64,000 nucleotides of DNA, taken from NCBI RefSeq assembly GCF_021018895.1, contig NC_079380.1, forward strand, positions 5,512,236 through 5,576,235, in the 5' to 3' direction. Below are positions 23,041 through 61,340 of the stretch, piece by piece. Numbering within the stretch: the stretch's first letter is position 1; each line of letters begins with the position of its first letter. The stretch is from Seriola aureovittata (lineage: Eukaryota; Chordata; Actinopteri; Carangiformes; Carangidae). The notes under the pieces were generated by a model. The model worked only from the letters and a program-made list of their open reading frames with translations. It searched no databases and was not told where the DNA came from. The translations under genes were made by a program, and so were the position numbers.

Positions 23041-24599
23041 GTGGACATATTTTGACCTGGATCGAAGTGCTGGAACGACTGACCGAGGGACATTGCCATC
23101 CCTTGGCCATGCTGCCTGCATGGCTAAAAGAATTAGGATGGGACTTTATGGGGATGGAATTTCAGCCTTTAACCTCTGAAGCTTTACTTACACACAGATG
23201 AGACACCTCAGGTCCAGTTTCATTTGAACAGTGAAATGAATCCGGTCAATATCAACAACAGATACATTCTACCTGTTACATTATTCTATAATGACATCCG
23301 CTCACCTCACACTCCTTGAAATTAACCCTATACTTCCTGCAGCCCTCATCACCGACCTTTGGGTGAACTTAAAGCATATGAGTGTGCTCGAACAATCATT
23401 TCACTGCCTCTTACCTCACTTAGACTTTACTGTAAATGATTGTTTATTCCTTCAAAGATGTTTAAACAGTCTGAAATGGCCAGTTTTGCCCCCCCCCACA
23501 CCTCCTTTGGTGTTGTAAATCTGTGACACCCATATAAATCAGCTACTGAAGTAAAGGCAGCAGGGGGACACGAAGAGTGACACAGTTTATTTTTATTTGT
23601 GCTGCCCACACAAATTCATCTGGGTCATAAAAGTGGCTGTCCAACCAGGAAGTCCCAGTTCTTAGAAAACTATAGCAGGTGCAGCAGCGGCCAGGTCGCT
23701 GAAAGTCACCCAAAAAAGATGTAGATTGATGTTGTTTGTTTCAAGGCTCCTTTGACATTGTGTTAGGAGCTGTGAATTCAGAGACCAAGCTATTCCCCTG
23801 GCTGGACCACTGCTCAATTGACTATTTTGTCCAGTACATTTGGTCTATTGGCATAACAGAGAGATCTTGCTCTTCCTCTCATCCCCTCATTGTAAAATGT
23901 CCCTCGGTGACCTACCATCAGCACTAGGCTGTTTATCATCTTTTCCCGATCATTAAATCATGTCACACCATACATCAAAGCTGTCCTTTGTTTCTCTGCT
24001 GTTTGTCTTCACGGTCTCTCTTTGTCTTCTGCTGGGATCGTTTACATGACAAAATATTCACTTGCAATTTTTCCACTGCTTCCTTCGTCTGCGTCTACAA
24101 TTTGTAATCCTTGAAGTTTCCCTTCCTGTCCTCATGAAAAATTGTGCAAACGTGAATCCATGAAGAGGGCATAATAAGATGACCGTATTTCTCTGTCTCA
24201 GGCACAGACAGTGACAATGGTTATTTATCTCTTTTGCGTAACAAATTGCTTTGTGTCTTGGTATGGTGCAGTTTGTACAGTATAGCTCTGCAGCACCAGA
24301 TGTAAGTGAAACTAAATTGCAGTGAGTCACATGTCCAGAGGCTGACATTGGATTGATGGCTCAGGTTGAGAAAACCTATATAGTTCCTTCACTGTGACAA
24401 GTATTTGCATAATACAGTCATGAATGCAAAAAGAGTCTCTAAAAATGAGACACTGACACGATTTATCTTGGCAGACTATCACTCATTCTGATCAGATTAG
24501 ATGTGATTTTTTTTTAGCCACAGATCTGTGTTGCCTGAGATGAGACTTGATTACCAGAGATGACAATTTCGGGTTGATTACACTTCCTTTTGTTGACAT

Positions 24600-25080
24600 C
24601 CACATCACAACATCCAATGCTGTCCCTATTTCCTCATATTCGCAGTGTTTGATGCCCCATCAATCAGAGCCTGGCTTCCCGTAAGCGCCCTGTGCTCCAG
24701 TCAAGCTCCACCAGTAATTAAAAGTGCTGCAAGGGAGCAATCAGGAAATGTGACAGCAGGCTTGTTTTACAACATCTTCAAATGACCGACCAAAAGTTTT
24801 GTCCATTATAATCATTCATCAAAGCTGTCAATTAGTGAGAAAATGATTAAACATCTCCCAACACGCTCCATATCTCTGTTATGGTTTTATTCATTTTTCT
24901 GATGCGCTGAAGAGAATGTGTGTGTTCTCCCAAAGAGTCGCTGATTGATTTTAACCTGCTGCTCAATCACCGTAAAGGAAAGCGCACACGGAGCTGCGGG
25001 TGGGCCAGTGTTCAATTAACAGCCATGTAATCCAGAATGATTAGTTTACATGAGCTCGGCATGAGCGGAGAGGAGGAAAG
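24600..25080. promoter_or_regulatory. Candidate conserved non-coding element / enhancer-like block
   Basis: A simple-repeat-free stretch with several homeodomain-type cores (TAATTA near 24715, CAATTA near 24830, ATGATTAAAC near 24845, CAATTAAC near 25013), unlike the repetitive surroundings. Purely composition-based; no conservation could be tested. Confidence 0.2.
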
Positions 25081-25134
25081 GGTTACAGTGACATGAACCA
25101 GCAGCCTGTTTTATGTGCGGTTCTGCGTGAAAGA

Positions 25135-25235
25135 AACTTTATTGATCCCTTTGGGGAAATTGACTAATCGTAGTAGCAGAAGTAATTCTGCAAGGATCAA
25201 ATGAAGTGGAAGTTAAGCACAGAACAAGGACACAA
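25135..25235 (-). mobile_element. Fragment of a retroelement 3' tail
   Basis: Contains ACTTTATTGATCCCTTTGGG, the reverse of the GGGATCAATAAAGT tail found on several fish LINE/SINE families. Confidence 0.4.
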
Positions 25236-25479
25236 AAACACAAAACACTGGGTAGTAACTGATAGAAAAACCTTATCTCACATTCTTCTATAGCGGCTGA
25301 CAAATTCATTTTGAGTTCCCAAAGTTCTTCTGCAGCAAAGGGAATTTCTCTGATGTTTTGTCAATATGAATGTGGCACTGTCTGCTTCATTTGGTTGAGA
25401 AATATCAGAGCTCAGATGGAACATTATACAGAGGGGGGGATATATTTCTAATACCATACAAAACGGTGTTAGGCTAAAC

Positions 25480-25700
25480 ATGAAAATACAGTCAGTACAC
25501 AGTAAGCTTAACTTGGCACCAAGATTGGAAACAGGGGGAATTAGCTAGCCTATAGTTTTGTTAGCTTAGGACAGTGTTTACCCCATTTTCATGTTTCATG
25601 TTTATGCTAAGCTTCACCTTCACCTTATAACTCTCAGCAACAAAGCAAATAAATTTAACTTATTTTCCAAAATGTCAAACTGTTCCTTTAATTTTGTTGT
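25480..25700. repeat. Teleost interspersed repeat family B, copy 1
   Basis: Words such as GTTTATGCTAAGCTTCACC and CTCTCAGCAACAAAGCAAAT match a fish repeat family I recall; a related unit lies at 48325-48660. Confidence 0.4.
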
Positions 25701-25948
25701 AGTTCTGGCATCTTATTCCAAACCCCAAGTTAAGAAACTTGATGAAAATGATAACACAGGTATTTTAAGTGTGTATATGTGTGAGAGAGAAATAAGTCAT
25801 TCTTTAGACTGAGATTCAGGCTCTGAGAAACCGAGTTCTTCCTCTTCACCAGGTTCTCACAGTTTCATTTCATCTCCTCTGTTTGACTAAAGAAAAGGTC
25901 AGCTGTTTGGAGAGAAAGATGGCATGAGTTGTTCACAGTAACAGTTCA

Positions 25949-26080
<132 letters not shown>

Positions 26081-26228
26081 CTTCAGCAGCTCCAGCTCAT
26101 GGACCAGCGCCTCACCACTAATGATGCCGCTGGCTGCAAACTCTTGGGAGAGAGAAGAAGAGCAACAAGGAAGTGAGAGAGAGCTGAATGGGGGGGTGAA
26201 GCTCATGTTTCATTAATAGAGAATATCA

Positions 26229-26231
<3 letters not shown>

Positions 26232-26298
<67 letters not shown>
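26232..26298. repeat. (GT)n microsatellite, about 33 units
   Basis: Perfect GT run 150 bp after the preceding one. Confidence 0.97.
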
Positions 26299-26931
26299 AT
26301 TGGAGGGGATGCAGGGTCACAGTTGACATTAATTAGAGGGAGTATGTGTTACACAAATGTAGGGCAATCACTGATTCAGAGGAGCGTGGCGTCCATGTTA
26401 GTCTACCTTTAATCAGCGCTGATCAGGGGTAGAGCACACCGGGCGAGCTGAGCCCTGCTGATGGCATGAGACACCGAAGAAGACTGATGAGTCAGTAGCC
26501 TGTTTCAAGCATCAGTCATCATTACTGACTGAGTGCTGAATCACAGTCGGACCAGCGTCTCCTGGTATTATTTTCCACATGGGGACGGTGAAGCTTTCAG
26601 CCCCCCTGCCTGTCTCCCTCTTTGGCTGTTGGTCACTTCCAATTATCATATCAGTAATAACCTCTGACTCCTGCCTGGTTGTGGACCGACTCTGCCTCTC
26701 CAGCACCCTGTCTGTCTCTCCGTCCTATCTATCTACCCGCAGGATTTACAATCTCAAAAACATCGCAGCTCTAAACAATCACAGCCACCCTCCATAGAGT
26801 TGGCAGGAGTCGTGTTACAAGAATCTGAAATCAGATTTTTTTTGGGGGAAAAATGGTGCATTACTCCCTGCTGAATAATAAAGACACTAAAATCATAATT
26901 GATTGTGCTACATGCTAACATTAGCATTTAG

Positions 26932-27594
26932 TTAAAGGTATCATATGCAACATTAAAATGTCTAAAAATGACTAGACCTATGTAATATAATTTGTTGAGT
27001 TGTCCCAAACGTTTCCATGGTTTAACCTTTCATTTGGTCAGCCGTCACTGGCATCATATGCCCTTTTTTCACTTTTTATTCAGTTTTAAGTCACATTTTT
27101 ATGATGCACTTTTTTAGTTGTTTGTAACTGTAAATTTTAGATGAAGGATTTTAGTCATCAGCTGTCTGGAGCTGAAGTTATCAGAGAAACTACAATTACC
27201 GCCTCTGGGTTGTTTGTCTCGGCTCTCCAGCCAATTTGCAGGAAATATGGCCACAATCGCCTCTTCCTGAGTTACAGCATGAGTGGCATCGCAGAACATT
27301 ATGATGTCACAATGATTTTTAATGTGAAACTTTAATCAGGGTTCTTACTGGTTTTAATCACCTGGTCCGTTTGTTTTGAGGAGGAGGAGACCTCTGTGAA
27401 TAATTCAGCTCCCAGTAAAAACCTTCTGAACAATTGATACTGGAGGAAACCAAAACGGAAGAAGCTGACAACAATGATGGTGAAGACAACAGCTCCCATG
27501 ATCCCATGCTACTTCACGAGGTCACCAAACTGTCTTTTGTTATTGTGTTGCTTGAGAGAACCCCAGTGGCAGAAAATTGCATATTGCACATGTA
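26932..27594. mobile_element. Possible MITE with degenerate termini
   Basis: Left end TTAAAGGTATCATATGCAAC; right end reads in reverse as TTACATGTGCAATATGCAAT, sharing ATATGCAA. The interior resembles sequences common in fish. Termini are imperfect, so this is tentative. Confidence 0.35.
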
Positions 27595-28562
27595 AGAGAA
27601 TGTGAATGTGTGAAAAACTACAACTACACGATATGACATGGATGTGACAAATTAAGGAACAGTATCTATTTTATCAGAAGAATATTTGTGTTTATATGTT
27701 TTTTAAATACATGATAGTGCATTTCTTTTTAACCGAACACTCAATTAAACTCATATTGCTCTATAAATCTTCGGTCGTGCTTGGTGCAGGGATCCTCAGA
27801 AGGAAGGAAACAAATAACGAAATATCCAAGACTGCACTCCAGTTCAGTGTGTAAGTGTTATACCAGGAATGTCTATGCAGAATAATTATTTTTAAAAACC
27901 AGACCTGGAATATATCCTGTAGCTTTGGAGCTGCTAAATTTCAAATCAAATTTTTCAGACAGTTATCAGCAGTCACTCAACATGATTTATACTTGACTGT
28001 AAGCATTAAACACCACAGTAAACAATCTACTAAACACATGAATGATGATGTTTATTCTTTTTTCTCTTTTTTAAAAGAGATCAGCGGTCTAATCTCCTCC
28101 AAAAAATGTTTATTTGTCTGATGGCTCTATGGTGCTCTGTCACACAGCACTCCTTTATCCCTGATATACAAGCATGCACAGCTGGTAAGAAAGAGGCACC
28201 ATGTTCTTCTGCAGGCTTTGTTTTGAAGTGCTGACTGAGATAAAAAAGATGATCTGTGGTCCCTGGATTTTGTTTCTTTTCCAAATTTGCTCTTTGTAGA
28301 CGGTATGCTTCTCGGCCTTGAGCTTGTCACCATATCTGTCTTTGAGGTTTGTTTTATTAAATGTTGATGACATTTTGCTTTCTTCTTCTGCTATGTGCAA
28401 GGAAACAGCTGGAAACTCAACTGGGATAGTGGGGATGTAAAACAAGAATGAGATAATAACTTCAACTCCACCCTTGTGCCATCTGTAAACCACATGCATT
28501 TGACAGCATTATAAATTGCTTTTTGTCTCTGTTTCTCTCTCCCTGACTATACTGTACATTTA

Positions 28563-28564
<2 letters not shown>

Positions 28565-28600
<36 letters not shown>
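28565..28600. repeat. (GT)n microsatellite
   Basis: About 18 GT units. Confidence 0.95.
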
Positions 28601-28602
<2 letters not shown>

Positions 28603-28728
28603 TGCCGATTATTGCACAGTGTTTGTTCCTGTGTGGGTGCAGTAGAAAGGGTAATGGTATGTTATACTTGCAGCTGAAGAAATAGTTCTTTATGCTTTTG
28701 TCAGCTGGTGTCAGTGACAGGCCATTGT

Positions 28729-28730
<2 letters not shown>

Positions 28731-28792
<62 letters not shown>
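28731..28792. repeat. Compound (TA)n(GT)n microsatellite
   Basis: TA run to about 28756 followed directly by a GT run. Confidence 0.95.
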
Positions 28793-28794
<2 letters not shown>

Positions 28795-29293
28795 CCCCAA
28801 CCTGTGATTACCTGATATTCTTAGAATGACTGTTCATTAATGAATAGTTAGAATAATCAGCTCTATTTTTGCAATTGGATTCCCCTGACAGCAGCTTTTG
28901 TCATTATTTGCTTTGCTTTGATAATTGCTCGCTTCCCCCATCGAGAAACAGAAAGTGTGAAAATTGCATATTTATAAAAAAGAGGCACCAATGAGTGTAG
29001 AGCCTCTGTGTGTGTGTGTGTGTGTGCGTGTGTTTGTGTTTTGGTGGGTATGGACTGAGGGTGTGAGCTGAGCAGGGTTGAATCAAATGTATTTTGCTCA
29101 GGATTTAAGAGGGTAAGACGGGTTTACATTTCTGCCATTTTTGCAAATGAAGGATTAGGTTTGGGTTTCATTTCGGTTTTTATCGCTTTTCTATCTGATA
29201 CCAAGAATTATTACAATTTTTATCGAATCCTATTATATGATTTGAATAAGAAAAGAGACAAATCTTGGTAGAAGAGTCTTTGTTTTCAGCAGA

Positions 29294-29711
29294 TTAAAGG
29301 AGCTATTTGTAAGTTTTGTTATTGCTACGTGGCTGCCATTAGCATTAACAGCTGTTTACTTACCAGAAACGATGCGAGTTCAGCATCAAACTTCTTTACT
29401 CACCAACAGCTGTCTCCAGCAGTGGAAAACAACATCAATGTTAACTCTTGTCTCTATCATGTCTTTTTTAGCTATAGCTAAAAAAACTAGCCCTGGCCAC
29501 TTTCCGATAGCGACTCACTGCTGCTACTGCTGCACTGCTGATCACCTCCAATCTGCCCTGAAGACGTAGCGCTGCCAGATGACATATTACAACCTCTTTT
29601 CTTGTAAACACAACAATGGCCGAAGCTCTTGACAAGAGACGATCACCACCACCTGCTCCCGGCAAGAATTCACACTCACCAGCAGAGAAAACGTACAAAT
29701 ATCCCCTTTAA
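29294..29711. mobile_element. MITE with about 24-bp terminal inverted repeats and TTAA ends
   Basis: Left end TTAAAGGAGCTATTTGTAAG; reverse of right end TTAAAGGGGATATTTGTACG. Over 24 nt, 21 match. Each end carries TTAA, the piggyBac-type target. About 418 bp, no transposase; a 65-codon frame inside is incidental. Confidence 0.65.
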
Positions 29712-32700
29712 AGCTGCCATGAACAGTCACTTGTCTTAGATCACAAAGCATTTCTTCATGTTTTTTATGTAAAAAAAAAAAAAAAGAGTAAAAGAAAGGA
29801 ATAAAAAATAAGGAAAAATATAAAATTAGGACGTTATCACAATAAGTGGGAGTCATTGTGATTGCTGGAAAAAGCATTTCACAAGCTAGCAATTTACCTG
29901 ATTTCCAACTAAGAACATCAAGCAGTATCAATTTTCCACAATGCTGGAAATCTAGTCCCTAAGTAAACCCAGTGGATTTTGTTCCTGCTCATAGTAAGCA
30001 TTATTATGACATGTACTTTGACAATAACCAGGCATTCAGCGAGCAGCATGATCAGTGAGTCATTGTCCATTCAGTTCCAGTAATGGGGATCAGCCAGAGA
30101 ATCACAGCTACTGTGGATGTTCGACTGAGTAAAGTTTGGCTTGGCTGAATCTGTCAGGGCCGTAGTCATGCCTTGACTGGACTGAAATCAAACAAGTGAA
30201 ATATGTGAGAAAACATGACGATTATTCATCCATTTCATAGCTCTGAAACAAGTTTACTGATATGTTTTTTTCAGTTTCATCTACAGATATCATTGCTAAA
30301 CGCCTGTAACACAACATTACACCTACTGTAATGAAAATGAAGAAACCCTGGCTCTTTCATACTGTAGACACTGTTAGATGGTCACTAAAACTCAATAAGA
30401 GACTGACCTGTCAACAAAGCTGCTTGTTGCATAAAGGTCTTTAGCTGTAGTGAGCTAGCTGTCAAGGAAAACTTGATTCACTTTCTGATTTTTGTTGTTT
30501 TTCTGCTCATATTGTGAATCCGGTCCACACTCAAGCCACACTGGACCCTAATGGAAAACAGTGCAGTTTGATGTTAAATAAAAAGAACCACATGGATGAG
30601 AGATAAAAGGCGTGCAACACGAGGTTCAGTACAGCAGCTGATGCTCTCTCTATGTCCCTCTCTTTTTCTCCATCTGCCTCTCTCTCCTTCCTTTCTGTCC
30701 GCCCCTATTGACGTTACGGCTGCTCTGTTCACCTGAACCGGGACAGAAGGCGCAGAGGCTGTTAGTCCTCACACTTGCTCGGAGGCACATCGAAAGGTCA
30801 CGAGACGTAATAAAAACAGCTTGGGACGTTCTGAATAATGATAGTAGACATTTATTATACAGGAGCAAGAGCAAACCCCTGCAGGGTGTGTGCAGGGTTG
30901 GCCAGATATGACGCTGGGTCAGATTACAGAAATAACCCCCATTTACACCAGGCCTTAATTGCCCCCTCCCCCCTGCTGTTGCTATACTACCTTAGAAAGT
31001 CAATGTTACAGCCAAGCAGAGACAGAGCAGCCAGCAGAAATGAAGCATTATTAATAGGCAATTTCACTTTAAGCAGCTTCACCACCTCCTCAGATTTTTC
31101 TCCATAATCCAATCGGGTGAGATGAGTGAAGATCGAGCCTCCTTACAATAACTTTAATCATAAATAATGTCGGAACAGGAGCTGGAGAGAAGAGGAAAGG
31201 ACATAGACAGTCACTCCCTTGTTTGCTTCTCCATAGTTTAACTCAGAGCCAGACTGATGCAAGAAAGAGAGACATCGGCATGAAGGCAGTGACAGGAGCC
31301 GATAGGAAGAGAGAGACAGAAAGAGACACTGAGAAGATTAAGAGAGACAGTAAGAGACAGGGGAGAGTGCGAGGGTCTGCGTCAATGTCTGTAAAAGTGA
31401 TGGTAAAGAGGAGGCAGGGGGAGAGAGGGAGATTGAGCCAGAAAGATGAAATGAGAGGATTAGAGGAGAGAGAAAGATGGGACTGTTCAACAGTGCTCTC
31501 CCACACTGGCAAAGTTTCATCAGCTTGAAAGGACTCGCCGTGCTCTGAGTCACAGCAGATGGGCAGCACTGTCAAGTGTTAATACAAGTATGTAGCAGCC
31601 ACTGTAGATGGAGAAACTCATCTGCTTCATCATCCCACCGAAGATTCCTTACATGAAGACACCGGCTATTGTATTTGTCAGCTGGTGTCAAATCTATGGC
31701 CAAAAATCAAACATATGCACCAGTAGAGGTTGCCTCAAAAGTAAAAAGCCAAATATGAAAATGCTGCTGTTGTTTGTCCACTGAAGTGTCAAAACATTAG
31801 CAAGTTAGCAAGTGCAGCTTTGTTCTCCCAACACGGGCCAAAAATCGATCCCCGAATTCAACATCCGCAGCTGTGGCATGACCCAAGTCTTCTGAAGCTG
31901 TGTAGGATTGTTCAGAGTGTGAAAGTTATTTTTTTGGGAAGCATTCATGATTATACCCAAAGATCGAGTGCTACTGCTGTAATTTACACGGTAACAATAC
32001 GCTATCTGTTCACACTCTAAAGCAGAAGTTGGTGACAGGTCTTCTCCAACTGTGACTTATAATATCCCTATAATGCAAACTTGAGCTCTCTGTGATGAAC
32101 ACCCCTCATATAAACTCAAACGTAAAAAAAAAAGAAAGATTCTCTTTATTCATTCACATCAATAAGAGAATCAACAGGAGCATGTATGCTTTTGAAAAGT
32201 AGCATATTGTAACTAATGGCGTCCGTATTCTCTTGAACTTGAGGGCATTTGTTCAGGGTTCTCGGTTTATGCAGCATAACTCACACTCACACTCTTGAGA
32301 ACTGACAGAAGTGTTGAGCTATTCAGCTATCGACTGCTTAGCCAACTTTCATTTGCCGACAAACAAATTTCACCTGCGAGTTGGTAAATAAGGACTAAAT
32401 TTTCATTTCTGGTAAATAAACCCCAGATTGGTGTTGGTTTCCTTGATTTGAGTGTTGTTTGCTAAAAATGTCAATACTGTAGCTCTGGTTTATGTAGCTG
32501 TGTGTGATTAAATAAAAAGGCCTGAATTACTCTCCCTCCAGCAGTGCCATTACGTGCTCTTTATACTGTGGGTGTTTGGAGCATCATTTTGGCATTCTGT
32601 GCACAGCAGTGCATGTTTGTGGATGGAGGGAACAGTGCATTATGCATGGACACTACTGAGACTTGCCATCAAAATGGTCTTTTTTTAGGAGCTCTCTGCT

Positions 32701-33064
32701 ATCTTTGTACTAAATAGGCTGTGAATATGATTACAGATGCAGAATTAAAGACCAACACCAAAAGATACCTGCCATTCTGTCCTACAGACCTACGTGATCA
32801 GCTGCATTCACACACACAGGAGTATTTTCACTGTGCCAGACTGCATACATAAAAAGGGCAGATAGTGTTTTGTAAAGATGTTTTATTGAGGTATGTGGCC
32901 AACCAAATGACTCTGGACTCAGGAAACATCCAAACACATACTTTACATTTTGAAATCTCGAAGGTGTGAACGTGTGATGCTACATAAAACTAGGCAGGAT
33001 AACAAAGAGTTTACATGGATAAAAGCATAAATCCAGTTCTGTTCTGACACTCTTTTTCTCCAAG

Positions 33065-33203
33065 ATGTTTACGTCCGAAGAACGAGGACGAACCATCGGC
33101 CTCTTCGAAGAGTTCCACGGTGAGAATCATTGAATATGACAGCGATAACTATGAAGGAGATACCGCAACAAAAAGGACGACTTATTCAGATGACACAAAA
33201 TAA
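33065..33203 (+). CDS. Unproven exon-like segment, possible 3'-terminal coding exon
   Basis: After a TTTTTCTCCAAG acceptor-like site, one frame stays open to TAA at 33201-33203. It encodes a polar, acidic C-terminal-tail-like peptide containing RPKNEDEPSASSKSSTVRII and EYDSDNYEGD. CpG content is far above the flanks. AATAAA overlaps the stop and another lies near 33446. I do not recognise the family and found no upstream exons, so this may be chance or a relic. Confidence 0.25.
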
Positions 33204-33209
33204 AGTGCT

Positions 33210-35005
33210 ATTGTCCTTACTACAAGAAGAGAAGCTTATAGTCTCTAAAGGCTTTCACATATATTGAAATGTAGACTAAAGAACAATCATATTAGCTAGA
33301 TGTCTGTGCTCTGAAAGACGACGTACGAGTTCAATTATTTCATCATTTTCCGCCCATTGTTCTCCTGTTACATTCTCTGCTTCGATTCTACATTTCCCTT
33401 AACGTTTGTCATCTTCCATAAGCAGGGTGTGTGCATCCTCTCTCTGGAAAAATAAAATGAGTTTTAAATTAAGTGAGTAATGAGTTTATGAATCGATAGA
33501 AGTCTAAACCAGCTTCATACACGGAAAAAAAAGAAAAAAAGAAAAAGCCTTTACTTTATGTCAGAACTGACCAGTCACATCAACAACAAGAGGACAAGAG
33601 AGGAGATGACAGGCTGACATTTGATCAATGATGACTCGTGCACCCATGGGTACAACACTACCTGCATGCCCACACTGACTCATAACACTCATGTCACTCC
33701 TCTCTCTGCTCTCTCACTGCACCTCCTCCTCCTCCCTCTGTTTTCCTCCTCCTCCTCCTCCGAGCTGTCAGTGAATCTTAAGACTCCTTGTCATGGTCAG
33801 AGAGATCCCCATTGTGTTGTGTTGTTTTTCTGGAAGACTGGCCATGATTTGTTTCCCGCTGTTTGAGCTCTGGTGAACAAGTTAAAATGCTGCTCAACAC
33901 CCACTGCGGCTCTTCAGCAGGTCTCTGCAGAGAACCGAACCCTTTTATACCCGGCGAGGAGAACAGCTCCTGCCGCTTGTAACCGCTATACTCAGAAGAT
34001 GTTGACACCGTTTTTCTTGCTCAGTGCTCCCAACAGCCAGCCAAGCAAGGGAGGACCACGCTTCCAGTTTTCCTCGAGAGATTCCCAAGTTTCATCTCCC
34101 TTCCTTTTGACTTCTCCTGCATCATCTTTGTTTAAAACAGCAAGACGACAAAATGTAGACCCCAGACAATTACTGCTGTTTCTGACTTTTGGGCACAACA
34201 CATTACATCAAATTGTACTCATATATGATTGTGTCATTAACCAAAAAGAAAAGAGATTCCTGAAGCTTCATTTCCTGTCTCTCTCTGGGAGTTGAAAAGG
34301 GATATTTGTTGAGCTGTCGTTTCCATGGAACATGGGGTCTGTCTGCTGATCTATGTTTTCCTAAAGTCATAAATTAAAAGGTTTCTGATAGATTTTTTTT
34401 GTACCATATTTTCATTGCAATTTTATACTGAAAAGGTCAGGGAAAAAGTCCCTGTGAAAACATCCTCACAGTCTCAAATTTCCCCTTGAAAATCTTTTCA
34501 TTTCTGCACTCTCAATTTGGCAAGTGCAATTCTAATTCAGCCTGACGCTGCAGAGGTTTTTTTTTTTAGTGCGTGTACTGCTTTCATCTGATTCTCCTGT
34601 CTGTCTGAATGGCAAAAAGCTTTCTCTGGCTGGCAGTGGTTGTCTTTGGCGAGCGCCTCATGTTGTGTACCAGTTTGCATGAAGCTGATATCAGTCCGTC
34701 CCCAGGCTGGAGATCCTGACATGAGCATATAGGGATGAGACACGCGGAGTGGGTAGAAACAAGAAAAGGACACTGACAGACGCATCATGTTCCCATGACA
34801 GGACACAGCCTCCTCCCACGTCGGGAAACGTCTTTTTGATAAAAACTAAATCTGAAACAGCAAATCCAAGAAATATATTTAAAGCATTTTTGACGTGTGC
34901 ATCCTCTGGCTGACTAAACATTGATTTTTATATTTGAAAAGATAGACCTACAGCAAGACTGCGGAGAAACAGTCCCCTCTTAAGAGCAGGACTATAACTG
35001 TACAC
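33210..35005. other. Intergenic region 3' of stac2
   Basis: AT-rich DNA with a CTC-rich tract near 33720-33760. No gene recognised; the frames at 33.6-34.3 kb lack coding character. Confidence 0.6.
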
Positions 35006-35011
35006 TTTATT
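35006..35011 (-). terminator. stac2: Candidate poly(A) signal of stac2
   Basis: AATAAA on the minus strand about 260 nt past the stac2 stop. A further minus-strand AATAAA at about 32881-32887 could serve a longer 3' UTR. Confidence 0.5.
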
Positions 35012-35272
35012 AAAGACAAACAGCAAACCAATTCAACTGGAAACCTTGTTCATTGTGGGCCGTGGCTCCAGGTCTTTGCAGAAGTGAGTGTTTTCTGTCC
35101 TTTTTTTTATCTACGTTTGGTTCGGTTTTACGTCAGTCAGGACTGTCTGGAAAGGGATGCGGCTGTCCTTTTGCCGAGGTGAGGTCGGAGGAGGGGTGGC
35201 GGGGATAGTTTGAAGATGGCTGTGTCCCTGGGGGAAGTAGAAGTGGAAGGATGGGGATGTGCACACAGAGGC

Positions 35273-60713
<25,441 letters not shown>

Positions 60714-61340
60714 TGGTACCGTGGTGGAAAGAGTCGTTCGAGACACAAGCAGCAACAACTTTTAACTCCGCAAACTGTGTCTTGTGGGTAGGAGAGCTCC
60801 GGCTTCAGCCATACAAACGTGTGTGACAAAGTGTGACAGATCCACATCAACGGGATTTGTGCGCGCTGCGAGAAGAACACCTTATGGCCATTTGCTCTCC
60901 ACACACCAGCCGCAAGATTACGCGTTAATTAAGCGATTCATAAAACATAAACACACACCGGCCGGTTATAATTCACTCGTGCCACGCGAGGACAAGCGTT
61001 CAGGGGAGGGCTGAATCTCACGTATGGAGAGACTGTTGTATCGTGCCTTGACGCGCATCGGAAAGCTCCAATGTGGCACAACCTCGTCCTCCAGTCGCAA
61101 AAAAAAAAAGAAGGTTTGAATCGATGTGAAAATATCAACCGAATAACATCAGATCCAAATACACATCAGCTCGTGCTCTGGAAGGCACTAGCTAGGTGTA
61201 AATCCAAAGCAAACTGTGTCCTTCACCACTGCTCAGACTTAAATTTAAGCGCAATCCGAGGCACGCCTTCCGATGTGCGTCTGAGGCGCATGATTGGGGC
61301 AATTTTTACAACTCTGCCAGGATTCATTTAGACTGAACCA
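60714..61340 (-). promoter_or_regulatory. stac2: Probable stac2 5' UTR and promoter region
   Basis: Sequence upstream of the stac2 ATG turns CpG-rich at about 60860-61090 and 61240-61360, with scattered GCG/CGC sites, unlike the AT-rich flanks. No clear TATA box or start site is assigned; an unseen non-coding first exon is possible. Confidence 0.4.

Noticed and set aside
22866..23201. 111-codon plus-strand frame
   Set aside because: Lies largely inside an interspersed repeat (family A) and continues without domain resemblance.
31223..31575. Arg/Lys/Glu-rich plus-strand frame and hydrophobic minus-strand frame
   Set aside because: Low-complexity purine-rich DNA; peptides are composition artefacts.
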